A stretch of DNA of 64,000 bases, taken from Platerodrilus igneus (taxonomy: Eukaryota > Arthropoda > Insecta > Coleoptera > Lycidae). The DNA is taken from assembly GCA_036346225.1 (NCBI GenBank), contig JARFIW010000170.1, forward strand, positions 6,696,501 through 6,760,500, read 5' to 3'. The translations under genes were made by a program, and so were the position numbers. This document shows positions 44,691 through 58,600 of this stretch, piece by piece. Each line of letters begins with the position of its first letter. Position 1 is the stretch's first letter. Under the pieces are notes generated by a model. That model ran no database searches and was not told the DNA's origin. It worked only from the letters and a program-made list of their open reading frames with translations.

Positions 44691-47600
44691 TTAAAAACTT
44701 TTCAAGTTTAATTTTTACATTTTTCATATTTATCGATTTTCTTTTATTGTACTCCCGCACCACTGTAGTTAGCAGGTGCTTCCAAAATTTATTTCGGGAT
44801 TCTCGCCCCTTTCGAGCAATTACAAATTTAAGAATTTAACGCTCCGTTAACCAGTAACAACTTCAGAAAGAGATATTAGTAATTTTAGCCATTACTTATG
44901 CTGCATTGTGGAGTATCGCGAAAAATTTTTTGATAGCTTTCCATCTTCATACCTCATGGAAAGGGGTTTCAGCGCGGTTGCTATTCATCTTACAAAAAAG
45001 AAACATAATAAAAATGACCGATCGAGAAGATTTGAGGTTAAATAAATTAAAATCAAATATTGAAAATTTGCTACTAAAGCATCAGACTTATCCCTTCCAT
45101 TAAAAGCAATTATATATTTGTGTAGAATATTTTGTTATAATTTTACTAGATTTATTTTTTGTGTTGTTTTAATTTAAATATGTATAAAACTAAAATGTGT
45201 GCTTATTTATACTTTTTCACTCTAGAGCTAAACCTATCAAAGTAAGTAGCACTGTGTCAGCTATCTAAAACACACTTGAAGTTGATGAATCAGTTTAATA
45301 TTAGAAAGTAGGGAGTCTATACCCGAAACAGAAAAATGGCACGTGGTCTACGATAATGTTAAAAAAATCAAAAGCCAATTGTTTCTTCTAAATGACATAC
45401 GCATTACATGTTAACACATCCACGCGATTGCATATTTGTTAAGTTTTACCCATAGGATAAAACCTATACAGTACATGCAGAAGAAAGATTGAGGGACAGC
45501 ACCACCAACACCTTCCCACTTTCCAAACCTGCCGCCGTCTCTCGCCAGCATACCACTTTCATCTTACACCATACCCACCACCCACTTTCACCATCTTCTA
45601 TAAATGAGTACATGAATAAATAAACTCTGTATTCTATCTTCACCGGTGTGCCACAAGACAGTAGTGTATTAGGGCAACGACTATATATAGCTGAAAGGCT
45701 AAAACCAGAACCACAAGAGTAACATTTTTAGACGATACTGTGATATTATTCCCACATTCGAATTCTAAAACTGCCTCAAGAATGTTACAGTATCACTTAA
45801 ACAAAATTCAGTAGTGAATAAAAGCGAATTAAAAAATTTGCACGTATTACACTTACTATAAAAAGGTGTCACTATCCTGGTGGTCCTTCGTCTAGCAGTA
45901 ATCTGAACATCTTCTAAATAATGTCAAATCTTTTAAAACGCATCTCTACGCTGTATCCACAAAGATGTTCCACCTATGATTGTATTGTTACCTAAAAGTT
46001 TTTATATCTTGAGACCTACTTCTTTCTAAATGTTGGAAATTGCTCGATCATAGCAATACTTTCAAGAGCGTTTGTTGTAAATGAAAGGCCCAAGTCGTTT
46101 AAAACTTTCGTATAAATTGCTCCTACCTTGCCTTATTTTGTATTCTCCCGCTTCCAAAGTAGTATAAGTTTAAAGTTTTTGCTTTATTGAACATTTTATT
46201 GTTTCGTTGTGTATTTACTGCGCAAATAATTACGATCACCGTGTGTCTTTGGCGTATTTGACGTTATATGCACACGTAATAGTTCTTACCTTTGGAAATT
46301 GCTTTTACTTTAATTTAATGTGTTTTATAGAGAGGTGATTGGAAATTTTGTTCACAAATACGACAAATGTCCCAATCTACAGGTGATTATGTCGAAAAGT
46401 CCATAGATGTACATAACTTTTAGCTTATATACACTTGCCTTTTTTAAGACCCACCAGAAGTTGAAAAACAACCTTGATACATTTATTTAGTTTTTAAAAC
46501 ATACACTTGTGTCAAGTTTAATCAATTATATTAAATTTTCAAGCGGAATACGCCCCCTTGTCTAAAATCAATAATTTAGGCTTGTTTTGTAAGCTTTGTA
46601 TGAAATAGAAAAGATCTGATTTTACACGACGTCAAATTGCAGAAGTTGTGTGCCGTAGCATCAAATGGTTCAATTTGGACGCAAACGGACAGGATAAACA
46701 AATATTGTTCGGATTCCCTATAAAACGGTGTAAAAGATTATATACTTCTCAATTCAATCCCGATCTATTTTAAGCGATCAGAAAAGTCGTTGGCGCGTAA
46801 TGGTCTCAAAAATGTATAAGCAGTAAGCTATAGATGCAAGAAATCATTATATACTTACATTTCTGGAAAACATTAAGTTCGTTTATGCAACAACGCATGC
46901 AAATTGACATCACATCTAATTTAAAAACTATTTAGCATTTTAAAATAAAAAATTCATTTTAAATCTTATTATTCATGTCACTTGGTTTCTCCTTCTATTG
47001 GTACCACTACCTTTTGTGTAATTTAAATTGGCTAGCAACAATTAATAAGAATTTTTAAAATCTTTTGTGTTTTGGCGTCGAGATCCCAATACCGCAGAAG
47101 TCCTTGACGGTTAGTGTGCGATGTACTTTCAAAAATTTACGTCTGAAAATTCTCCCGAAACTGATGCTCGACGTAAATTTTCTCGGAGCTCTAAATTGTT
47201 AGAAACAATCGGCCTCATCAAGATTTATGGTTACTGGTAATTAGAAAATTAATTAAAGCTTATTAAATTATTAGAAACCATTTCCAGCAACTGTAATTCA
47301 TCAAAATGATACAAAATGACAGAAACCTTTTCGATTAAATAATTATGTAAGATGTAGTGTTTATTCCAATATACGCCCAAAGCTTGCTCATGATTATTAA
47401 AACCTCCAAATGTTCCAAACGTTTGTACAATACCCTGGTTTTAGCCTAGGGTAACATCATAACAAGCTAGAAGTTCAAAAAAAGTTTTGTCCAAATACAG
47501 CCCTTGTAACGCTAGTACGTTACTTAAGCAAACATTAGTTAATAGCAAATACTTTATTTATTTGTTAGTTAAAAGAGCTTTAATACGAAAATTGCATGAA

Positions 47601-50600
47601 AAAGGTTTGGTAGTTCACATTAATAACGTAGCTATTTCATTATAATATCAAAGTAAGAAACAGAAATAAACAGAGAAGCACCTAATGCATATTAAATAAC
47701 AACCAGCAATAAAGATGGAAATTATACACTTTTCGTATTAATTTAAAAAAATCCCGACGTATTTCAGTAAATTACCAGCCTAGGAAAGTGTATTCCTAAA
47801 AATTCACACGAGTTTAAAGAAATCAAAATCATAGTAAATTACCCTAATAAAAACTGTAACAATTTTTTTGAAATGGAAAAGTTGCTGGTTGAAACAAATT
47901 AAAAAAATTTGAAAAACCGCCAAGACCACTTCTTTACAGCATTAGATCGATTTTTAATTTTTAATTAGTCCTTGGTTCCATATGGAAAACAACAAGCTGG
48001 TTATTTTCTAATTTGATTCAATCACATGGTTAAGTTCAACATTTCGTATCCACAATCTTGCAGAATACAATCCAGCTAGTATGAAACCTGGCTTTTAAAG
48101 TCAGAAATAACAATTTAATCTTTCAAAAACCCGTGTAAACATCTTATGGTTCAGGAAATATCTATTATTTTACAACTTGTTTCATACACACGGTTGCGTG
48201 GGCATTGAAGGATTTGTTCTGATAAGACTTGACCTATTGTGAGAAGTAATTCTCTTAATCCGCTCACTTCCATTACATCTTCGAGGCAAGCCAGCTGGAC
48301 AGTGCTTGGTGACGAGACTGCTGTTCAAAAATTTTAGTTCTTAATCGGCTTATATTGCAGCGTAAACCACACCCATAGTAAAACTGTCAGATCGCAAACG
48401 TTGAAAAAGATCCAACCCATACCGCATTAGCTTGGGGCCAACGCCTTGTGACCGACCATATAATCGGCACCTGTGCCAGACCAACTTGAAGACAGTCGCC
48501 AACCTAATGGTTAAGGATGAGTGACTTTTTGCTGGATTCAAAAAGGTTCTATATATTCTTTCGACAACCTGGTACGAACAAGTAGATTTTTTTATTTAAA
48601 GCATTTGATTCTTTAGAAGTCATAATTGATTAAACTTTTATATTTAAGAAATGACAGCAGTAAATATTGTAAAAAGAATTAAATTAAAGTATGTACGTGA
48701 TTATCAGATCTGATGCTCATCCAAGTCTTAAGCGATCAAAATGTTCTATAAATAATAATTTTGTTTCACATCACTAAACTTTGTGAATTGATTTAATTTT
48801 TTTGGAAAAAACTTATTTTTATACAATAGATACTTTCTGATTTTAACAGATTTAATTTTCTAAGTAAAGTAAATTAAACGTTTTAAAAAATTCATTCCAA
48901 TAGGGTTCCTGTATCTACCCTAAAACATTTTCTGATACTTGCTAGATACAATGACGTCCAAATTCACTGTATTTAATATTCGGTATAACAAAGAATATTT
49001 CAAATCTGCCCTTTCTCATATCCCCCAGGGGTAATAGCCAAGCTAGCGGCAAGAGTGACAAGTTTTTATACTCATTATTCAATTCCCCTACATCGACGCC
49101 CAAAGTCGTGATGTTAAAAATTAATCCCGTACATTTTAATTTTATTTAATTTTTAATACTTAATTCGACACATTAGCGCGTACAACGTAGGGCTCAAAGT
49201 GTGTAACAACACGCTGGTTCGCTATAAAAATAATTCCGTCACAAAATAAACCCGTAAATTTACAGTCATATAAATTTCGTTGTGAACATAAACAACACTG
49301 CTTTCTAAAAATATGAGAACCAGATGACCTAAACAGAATAACATTGAACTCAAAAATAGGACAGCTTTCGACGCACCATTCGTGTGAAAGAAAAAAAATC
49401 GGGTAAGCTTCTGAAAGAATGTTATTTATAAATACCGACGGAACAAGATTTTTATCTTTAGTTATTCGATTGATACTCAACCATCGCCGAGCGGGATAAA
49501 GATTGGGTAATTCAAGTAACGATAGTTAAACCTCGAGCTTGTTAGTGAAACAGGTTCCCAAACGCGAAGGTAACGCGGATTTAAAAATTGCCGTTACAGA
49601 TGAAAGTGTTCCTATGGTTAACTCTTTTCTGCAACACAAAGTTGGATTATTAGATTACTTATAACCGCTTTTTGTCCAGCATTACAAGGTAACTTCAGCT
49701 TTGCACAAAAAGAACACTGTAAATCATTGAATTTTTGTTTTCCACCTACTACATATTTCATGCTGATGTATATTTATTTATTGGTTCTATAACACTTATT
49801 TTTTATTAATAGGACTTCTACGTAGGTGCACGTTTAGTTAAAACACTTTCAATTCGTTGAAATGTTTGCTCCTCAAACGACTTTAAATAATGTCCCGTTC
49901 CTAGAAATACGTGCTCCTTATTTTCAATAGTTATTCGTCAAAAGATTAAATACTTTAATGGTTTGTTATCTGCGCGTTTTCTGTGAAACTCTATTTCGAT
50001 AAATTCTGCACGTAATCGATCGCTTAAATTTTATGGGCAATTAAATCGTCCTCCTAATTGGGTTATTTCGTGGTATATTTGTAGCGGGGATCGATAATCA
50101 TACAAACATCTATTCTGTTCTAAAAAGTCAGGCCAATTATTTGCTTGACAGTATTACTGGTTTTCTGAAACGCAAGAATGCTTTAAAATGTTTTTTGCTT
50201 TCCCACGGGAAAAACGAAATTCAATGGAATTAATTATTGTCTTTTGCTTTCTATACTGCTTGCATTCTAGGGAGGTATTGCCTTTGTCGTCTAGAATATA
50301 TTTCTGTGTAACTTGTATGTTAATTTTGATTAGATAAATCAGTTAATAAGTTATTGCAAGTTTCTGCATGTAAATACAAATTAATCAAACTTTAAAACGC
50401 TTTCCTAATCTCTAGCGTAGTAATATAGATTCTAATGAAAAATTTCATTAAGTGCAAGAGTTAATTTGCATCATTTTTAGTGTGTGTAAATATTCTCGAA
50501 GAACTTTCACAATGTTTAAATGATAAGGAGCATATTCCTTCAATCATAAATACCAGTTTCAAATAACAGGTGTTATAATTGTAAATATTCCTAGTGTATA

Positions 50601-51960
50601 CTTTATCATAGTTATAATGAAAAGATTTAGCTTTTGTGTAACCTTCAAATGCATAATAATAGCAAAGAAGCTGTAGTTTATAACGTATAGTGTTGAAAAC
50701 ATGTTCCTGATTTTAGTTTACGAGTTAGAAAGTTGTTTATCTAAGATTTCTGGGTAGCAATGTGTAAATTGGTAAACAAGTTCAACTGTCGCTCTAGCAT
50801 ATAAGTTACACAAAATAACATTTCGATTCTACGAAAGGTAGTTGACGGTTAAACAGGCAAGGAACGACATAGAATAAGGAGAGGTTGTTTATAGTATGTA
50901 CTAGAATGGGATAAAGATATCATGTGTTAAGCATTCGTTTGGAAGAAAACTGTAAAACAAAGAAAGATTAATAGATTGTGTATTTATAGGAGTAGGATGA
51001 ACGTATTTTGTATATCATTTAAAGTAGTTGTTTTCATCAAGAACAGATGAAACTTGCATAGGAGGAACAGAGAAGGATTATTGGATTTCATATATAGAAG
51101 GCAGATAGTTTTAAGATTGTTTAGAGAGGGTAAATGTTATTTTGGGTATAACCGAACTTACAAACATGGTGTAAAAAGTGTAGAGAATGTGAATACATTG
51201 TAGATGGAAATAAAGATAACTCGTGGTAGGAATATGAAATATGGAGTGGGTACGAAGTAAGAAAGAGAAAATTTTCGCATGTAGGTTAGAGTGAGACGAC
51301 TTTAATACGTGTATTATGATGGGCGTGTGGTAACCACGGAACTTATTTTAGTAGGGGCTAGGATTCGGTAAAATAAAGATCCGTTGCAAAGCTAAAGTGT
51401 ATCTTCGTGGAAAATTGTTTATATTGTTCAAAATTCTAAGATTTCAATGGCGATTGGTGTTCGGATACGAAATTTACCGAGAACTGTTAAAGATTGGCTC
51501 GTGTGTTGTTAGAATTTAGTGGCAGTTGAAAATTTAGATTCATAAAATGATTTTTGTAATATATTTGTAATATATTTTTGTAATATTGTTGTATTTGTAA
51601 TATTGTGTGCAAAGTAAGAGGGAGTTATGGTAATTTGCAGTGCAAAATTTAGCACGAGTATTTAAAAGTCTTACTATGAGCTCATATTAAAACCAGGGGT
51701 AACGTAACATGTATGGTTAGTTAAACCCTGATACTTTAAATTGTTTCTTAAAAAATAAAATGTTATTTCGAAAATAATTTGAAAGAAAGGGTAGTATTTC
51801 AAAACAAGGTTGTAAGTAATTTTACTGATGTGTGAAATAACAATTGATAAAGATTCTTAGTGTAGAATTTTTCTGTTCGAATAAATCGAGGTGAGTTGCC
51901 GTAGTCGAGTTTTCTTTGGTAGAATAGTAGGGTAATATTTTTCAGATAGCAGCAGAGCAG
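44691..51960. other. gene-poor unassigned region
   Basis: Seven kilobases without a supported gene. 46068-46200 repeats 38460-38590 in inverse orientation. From about 51660 (TACTATGAGCTCATATTAAAACC) the text resembles the family-A LTR. A short 13-bp repeat (TTGTAATATATTT) lies at 51553-51605. Minus-strand frames at 48350-48541 and 49160-49480 have no recognisable domain. Confidence 0.4.
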
Positions 51961-52000
51961 CCGTGGTGAACTTCACTGATGAAGATGAGTTTTTAATGGT

Positions 52001-52196
52001 AGCAAAAAGCTGGCAGTAATTTGGCGTCCATGAAGGTGGGTCATCTTCAGCCCAAGTGTGGGGTTTCAACAGGTAAACTTTAGAGCAAGATGTCGACACA
52101 ATTGTGGGGATTAGCTTTCGTAGCAAAATGACGCCCAAAGGTGGGGCTCGAATAAATTACAACTTCAGGTAAGGTTTCAGCAGCAAACTTCGCAGC
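52001..52196 (+). repeat. four primer-site-like modules at the end of an A/B-type repeat
   Basis: Units TTGGCGTCCATGAAGGTGGG (52021), AGCCCAAGTGTGGGGTTTC (52049), TGTCGACACAATTGTGGGG (52091) and TGACGCCCAAAGGTGGGGC followed by TCGAA (52129). The last is the closest match in the window to the tRNA-Lys complement. Most units are preceded by an AGCA word. The final CGCAGCA passes into (AT)n at 52197. Confidence 0.7.
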
Positions 52197-52660
52197 AATA
52201 TATATATATTAATACATATATATATAGAAGATAATTCAATTAACCTTAGACAAGATACTCAAAATTTACATCCTATTTATTCTAATCTTTACAGGATAAC
52301 ATAATTATTTCCAATTGTATAAAGTCAAGGCTCATTGCAAACATATATTATTGTTTAATCTAACTGTACATATGGAACCTAATTTATGCAGACTGGTTTT
52401 CGAATATTGTTCAGTCTTGGCTGTCTGTTTATATCAAGTAGATGTGATATTTTAATATTAAGTTTAAACAAAAAAACTCCTTTGTGTGCTCTGTTCATAT
52501 GCCATTTATATGTCATTTACATGTCTGCTGTTTTTAAAGTTTTAACAACATCCCCATGTTTGGGGTTCTTTTGATTATTTGGCATTAGATTTTAAGTAAG
52601 TACTGTGATATTTTAAAATGATTTTTTACCTTATTGACATTTAAAAATTTTTTTGGTAGT

Positions 52661-52699
52661 ATCTTTGATAAAGGCAACAACCTTTGCCGAAACGTTAGA
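52661..52699 (+). ncRNA. hammerhead-like motif, U3-A8 core
   Basis: UCU, core UUGAUAA (CUGAUGA with C3 to U and G8 to A), one extra A, stem II GGCAA/UUGCC with loop CAACCU, GAAA, ACGU stem III, U17, then AGA pairing with UCU. GGC..GCCGAAACGT is a wording common in Penelope-type elements. About 90 bases downstream an (AT)n tract begins. Confidence 0.6.
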
Positions 52700-52782
52700 A
52701 TATTAATAAATTGATGCAAAAATAATATCGTATCATTCTTTGGACGACAATATCCCAATTTGAAAACTACAGAAATTGATTT

Positions 52783-52785
<3 letters not shown>

Positions 52786-52838
<53 letters not shown>
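52786..52838. repeat. (AT)n microsatellite
   Basis: About 26 AT units ending the Penelope-type tail that carries the hammerhead at 52661. Confidence 0.9.
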
Positions 52839-52843
<5 letters not shown>

Positions 52844-52996
52844 TTTAGGTAATTTTTTACACAAGGTAAGCTGATAAATACTAACGTATTACAATTAATA
52901 AGATGAAATAATAACATAGACTTTTATGCAAAGCCCAAATCATCATTTCAAATTGAGCTAGTAATTAAAAGAAGGAAAATATACGGTATTGACCAG

Positions 52997-53052
52997 GATT
53001 TGACCCTGTATCATAGGCTTTCCGGGACTATACGTTTACCAGTTACGCCACC
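52997..53052 (-). repeat. tRNA-derived SINE-like head
   Basis: On the minus strand, GGTGGCGTAACTGG (A-box-like, 53052 to 53039) and GGTCAAATCC (B-box-like, 53006 to 52997) have tRNA-like spacing. The acceptor arms do not pair and the anticodon stem is poor, so it is not a working tRNA. Confidence 0.5.
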
Positions 53053-55043
53053 GAGACCGATGACTATAATTGGAAAATTTATAAATCTAAATCGTGTACA
53101 TAATTATACATAAACCTAACTTTCAATTATGTTTAGCATTTTTCTCAATCATATCTGAATTCTCAAGTTTTTGACTTATGTCAGTTATATATAGGTTTTC
53201 TTTCGAAGAACATGTAAAATTGTAGTGCTGGGAACGGTTTAATGCTTTCCTTCCATGGTTTCAAAGTTGTATAAATACAAGTCCAACTTTGAAAAAGTTC
53301 TTTTAGTTACTTCTTAGTTCTTCTGTTATACAACGTCCTTTGGACGTTGAAAAGTCGCGATTTTAAAATGCGCTTGTGCTAGTACAGTATAGCTAAGTTG
53401 TTCCAGCACCCAGCCGTATACGAATACAGCCGCATTTCCTCATTCTAAGATGGTATCATTTTTATGTTTGCCTTATTTTGGAAGATAGACACTTCTTTTG
53501 ATTGATCCCGCAATGAAATGTAGACCAACGTTAACGCACACTCACAACACGAACAATTATGTACTTATTCGTAAAACTTGCTATTTAAAATTTTAATGCG
53601 TTGGAGTGCTTTTCTACTGTTTGCTTTTTACTGTGTAAATTAATGTGAACGTCAACAACTGACAGATTAAAATTTGAATGATACGCTTCCTACAGCGAAA
53701 TTTTTACTTACTGCATTATTATTTCGTTATTTCTTGTAGATATTTAGGGTTTGAGCATATTGTAACTATGCTTAGTATTTAGATAGTAAGATTTTATTTG
53801 TGATATTTTTAAATGTGCTGTATGTAAATTGACGCTTTGTGTACATTACGTTGTAACGAACGATGACGTAAATGTGTCTTCGATGTTTGTAAATATTCTT
53901 TTGGGACTGTACGGTTTCCTACATGATTGTAATATAGTTTGTTGTTACTGAGGTTTCCCATTATTTTCTTTCTAAGTCACCCACCCCATTCTACGACGTT
54001 TTTGAGCTAGCCCGAACTCTAATTCTTATGGGGTTCGATTCTACCATTCTTCACCTGTGTTTTGTTCCAGTATTCGGTGCAGGCGATTTTCTCTACTTAC
54101 TTTGCTGCTTTTTTCTTGTCTGGACGGAATACCGTAACAACCTATAATTGATAAATGCATATTTCCCCAATTAGGTATAGAGTTTAGTTTATTTGTTTTG
54201 TTGTTTGTTAAATAATGTAATATTCATGTTTGGATAATATAGGTTAGGTGAGTGTAGCAAGGATTCAGCAATCTATATTACAGTAAAACTATTAAAATCG
54301 TCTCTAGAAAGACGATCCAGTTGGGTTGGCGCTCAACGGTTTTCTTATTAGACACAAAGTTCAAAAACCTTTCCAGGTAGATGTAAGAGTGTTTAGTGAA
54401 AGTATATACCTAAAAAGATTTACGTTTACTTTTATAAAACCCACCCTCATCACTGAAACCAAGCTGGTGCAATATTTACTGTTACGTCTCTTTTGTAGAG
54501 TAAAATTAATTCAAGTAACTAGCATCAATTTACAACGCAACACCCTTTGTAACAGAAAAACCACTTTATAGGTTTAGTAGTTATCCCAGAATCAAATGAG
54601 TACGCTTGTACAACATTAACGCAAGGATTCAACCATTACGGCGTTTATAGGTCAATTTAAATTTAATATTCTTCAACTTTAAAACTCTGAACAAAAACTC
54701 GTACGCTATAAAAATTAATTGCTCGTTATTGAACGTTTTATGAGTATAAAAACGAACTTTTGAAGTTTCTGCTCGAAAATTCAATAAACATCCAACAAGT
54801 CTAAAAGCTTTCAAAATATTCTGTTAAGCGTGTTGTACATTACGTTTTTAGAATCGCTAATGAACGGCTTTATTCAGGCAAATACAGAATCAATTTAAAT
54901 GGCTTTTTAACAAAGCAAAGATTTTGTATCATCAAATGTATTGTGAAATAGCTTTCTAGAATTCATTGCACCAAATACGCATACAAAATTATAGCTTATA
55001 CCAAGAAAGAGCTACCGAAATCGATAAGCAAGGGGCAAGGTAA
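53053..55043. other. unassigned sequence with one primer-site-like string
   Basis: No gene. GGTTGGCGCTCAACGG near 54328 resembles a tRNA-Lys primer site after a CCA, so the preceding 300-500 bases could be an unpaired LTR; unproven. Confidence 0.3.
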
Positions 55044-55620
55044 CGCGAATTATGTATCCCCCAATCTATATATGTATAACAAAATAGAATTTATTACGAA
55101 TTATTAGAAATTATTAAGAAGTTATTAAGTCAAATGCAACTTTGTATTTCAAGGATATAACAGAAAGATTATTAACAGTTCACAAGCAAGTTGTGAGAAC
55201 GGATGCAATACATTGTATTCCAGACAGTAAGTGATACTGCAGGTGCAGGTCACAGACGGTTAAGAAACCGCAATTACTTAGAAATTAAGATTGTCACATT
55301 GTATAATGAATAGAATTAAGAAATAAGCAGACATGAGCTCTGCAAGTTCCCACAGACATGAGAGGGGCAGGGACAACATAAATATCCCGGGAGCCCCAAG
55401 ACCATCAGTCAGTCTTGAGTATCTCAGCTTTAACATTGCCGTGTGCTTAGGCTACTCGCCCTAATATGAATTCAATTATTAATTATTTTTCAACTTAGTT
55501 TAATTTATACAAGTTTGTCAAAATTCCACATTAATATCTGTTTAATAAATAAATTTTGTTAGGATGTTTTGGAAGAAGTTTTTAAAAAGACCGTTCTCAA
55601 GGCCCAAAACGTAACTCGCG
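55044..55620 (+). mobile_element. Ty3/gypsy solo LTR with CGCG target duplication
   Basis: LTR 55048-55616 (569 bases), AATTAT...GTAACT, with CGCG at 55044-55047 and 55617-55620 inside ACGCGT. It aligns throughout with 33812-34372 (TACTGCAGGTGCAGGTCAC, GACATGAGCTCTGCA, GGCCCAAAACGTAACT). Confidence 0.88.
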
Positions 55621-58600
55621 TAAGACGACAAATATAGCTTTTCAAATCACTAGATAAGAAATTAATCTATATTCATTATTTTCTATATTTATGAAATATT
55701 GTTGAGGGGTTTCTACAATAGAGTGGTGACTAATAATCCATGTGTGATATTAAAATATAATAATAAAGTCCACATTTACTCCACTCCATTACTACACATT
55801 GCTAAGACAAGCCGTAATTGCCACTGCTGGACGCACAGACACAAACAATTTTAACACGTCGTGTAGCACAGTCACTGAACAAAAAGAGATTCAGAGTTTA
55901 TGTAGGCGGAATCACTCAAAGTCACGGTCCAAACAATCGTTACGTCTTGTGTCTTAGGACATTCAATACTACTTTCCGCATTCAGAGAAGCACGTAACTA
56001 TTAATCCTGTTAAAGTTTGTAATATTCCCTTAAAATGTTTATAATCACATTTCATTTTAATAGTTTCTGTATCAGCAAATCCCACCAATAGAGTTAGTGC
56101 TACTTACTTTAAGAAATATAATTTTTAGACTACATGCGTTTTTGATCTCTGAAGAATTATTTTGTATCTTGATAGTTCATACTCAAAGGTTGTCAAATTC
56201 AGTATGGCAGTTTTATGAATGTAGAATGTCGTCGCCTAATGACGTCATCATCTTGGAACGAAGAAATTTTACACGGAAGTTATGCCGACTCAAAAAATGA
56301 AAAATCGCTTTCTCTGGTTTAAGTTAAGGTTTCGGTAAGATAGTATTACTTATGCTAGATACAGAAAAACAACAAATGGAATTTCAGTTTGCAGTCTTAA
56401 TTCAGTTGTCCGAATTCTGGAGTAGATAATATCAAATCGTTTTATGTGGGGAAGGCTTGTGAAGCACTTCATCATTACCCTTAAACAAGATAACATGCAG
56501 ACTTGAGTAGGCGTAGTTGAAGCATAAACTATCGAACTGATTAGAGGGATGAGTCAATAAAATTCGAAATAATATACCAGGTTGGTTAATAGAACAATTG
56601 GTTCCCATACACAACATCATGTTGGAATAAGGCATGTTAATCTATAACATCAAACTCTTTAACGAAGTCCCAAAAGTCCAGTAAGATATAGTTAGAACAA
56701 ATTGAATTCAGAATATAATTGCTTTTAGTTGTTTTCGAGGTATCTACGTTCGAAAATCACTCTAGATATTTATGATCAAATTTCTGAAACTATAACCTAC
56801 GGTAACTGTATATGAATGAACTTTCTTTCCTATTTAACTGTATAAACCTACAAACGTATCGTCAGTACGTCCTTGTTAGTTTAAGAATTTATCAAATAAT
56901 TTTGTTCGTCGAAAACGTTTTCCAATAAGTTAAGTAATTTTGATACATTTGGCCTTTTGTTTGGAAATGTTTATGCGCGCTTGTAATAACATAATTGTGT
57001 AATAGTCCAGTATTGGCGTTTTTCACAACTAATGTAAAAGTAATAGTTCCAGCCTTGCTGTAATAAAATATATTGCAATTACCTAGAGGCGTGATTGATG
57101 TATAGGTAATTTAATATTTGATTTTGAAAACCTTTTCAGTTAGCAGTTTTTAAATAGGTATACCAGTGTCCTTATTGTTAAAGCTAATTTTAAGTTGATT
57201 TTAGCATTAGTGTACTCGATTAATCCTCGTGTGAAACGTAACTTAGAATTACTATATTCACCTCAAGTTTTGGCATCCTCTTGTTATTCTTTCTGGAAAT
57301 TTTTCCTAGAAGTCCTTGTTTTTTGAGATTAGGTGGCGTCCAAAATAATTCCCACACGATAGTATTCGGGGACCCTCATCAAATTCTTACACCACATTTC
57401 TCACTGAGTAAGCCAGTAAACCATTTTTGTTAGTATAGTCGAGGTTTTGGGTATTTTATCGAGACTACTTTTTAACGAGGTACTTCAGTGATTTTCTTGA
57501 TTGGTTATTGGAGGTAAAACTGTACGTAACATGTCGTTGGAATTTGGGTAATATCCGCAGATTCTATAATTTTCACTGTTGAGAAAATGTATATTAACTT
57601 CCAAAATTAGTAGCGTGACTTGCTTCCCATTTGTGTTCAGCCACTGATAAACAACTAAAGTAGTAGTCCTAAGGTGCCGATTCTCCAATGTACACTACAC
57701 CAAAACTGCAAGCTAGGCAATATACACCCGAAGCTTTAAAGCTGTTTTCGTGATTTTTAGGGTATGGAGTGTAAGACTTTAGAAGGGAATATTAAAATCA
57801 TACTAATGATGTGGTTTCATACGATTTTATCACTATGTTGGGGAACTCTTTCATATGAAGTACTGCTAGAGACTACTCATTAAATTTGTCTTGGAATTTG
57901 TCATTTTCCGTTTGAATGTCTACGCTGCGGTAGCCATTACTCAGGAAATAGAGCTTTAATTAGGCTGTCGGTTTATCAGTAGAATACATTGTCGCTTATG
58001 GTGTTTTTGACAGGATTTTCTTGATCTGTATACTGACGACATCCACTAGATTTTACAATCAATTTTTAGTTTTCTACTTTTATACCTTTATACCTTTACA
58101 GAAACGAAAGTTTGAAATACTATACTTAATTAACATTAACCATTCACGAATAGTTAATGTTATATAAGCATAACACTTCAAAATTTGGTACCTAAATTAC
58201 CTTTATATAGATAATTCAGATAACAAAATTTAACCTGAAAAGTATACTATTATTTCTTTTAAATACAATGTTGACGTAATTATCCAGGACGATAACTTAT
58301 TTTAAAATCGCAAAGAAAAACCGATCTAAATGTTACAAGACGCTACGTATGCGCTTCCTATTAAAAAATAATTTTCAATAGACAGTTGTCGTTCTATCCG
58401 AGCATTAGGACATTAAAATGATACTATATTGCAACACCAATACAGATAACAAAGAAAGAACATGACATGTAATTATGGTATAATAACCTTGTACTTAAGC
58501 ACAAACTATAGCATATTATTCAACGAGCGAGTTATGATAGCCATAACACATTCGGAAAGCCGCGAACCCGTTAGGTTACACGAGACGCGTAATCCGAATG

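Noticed and set aside
49160..49480. 106-codon minus-strand frame
   Set aside because: No signal peptide, domain, splice context or second copy; probably chance in AT-rich DNA.
52981..53060. Possible tRNA gene on the minus strand
   Set aside because: A and B boxes are recognisable, but acceptor arms do not pair and the anticodon loop is too large; called SINE-like instead.
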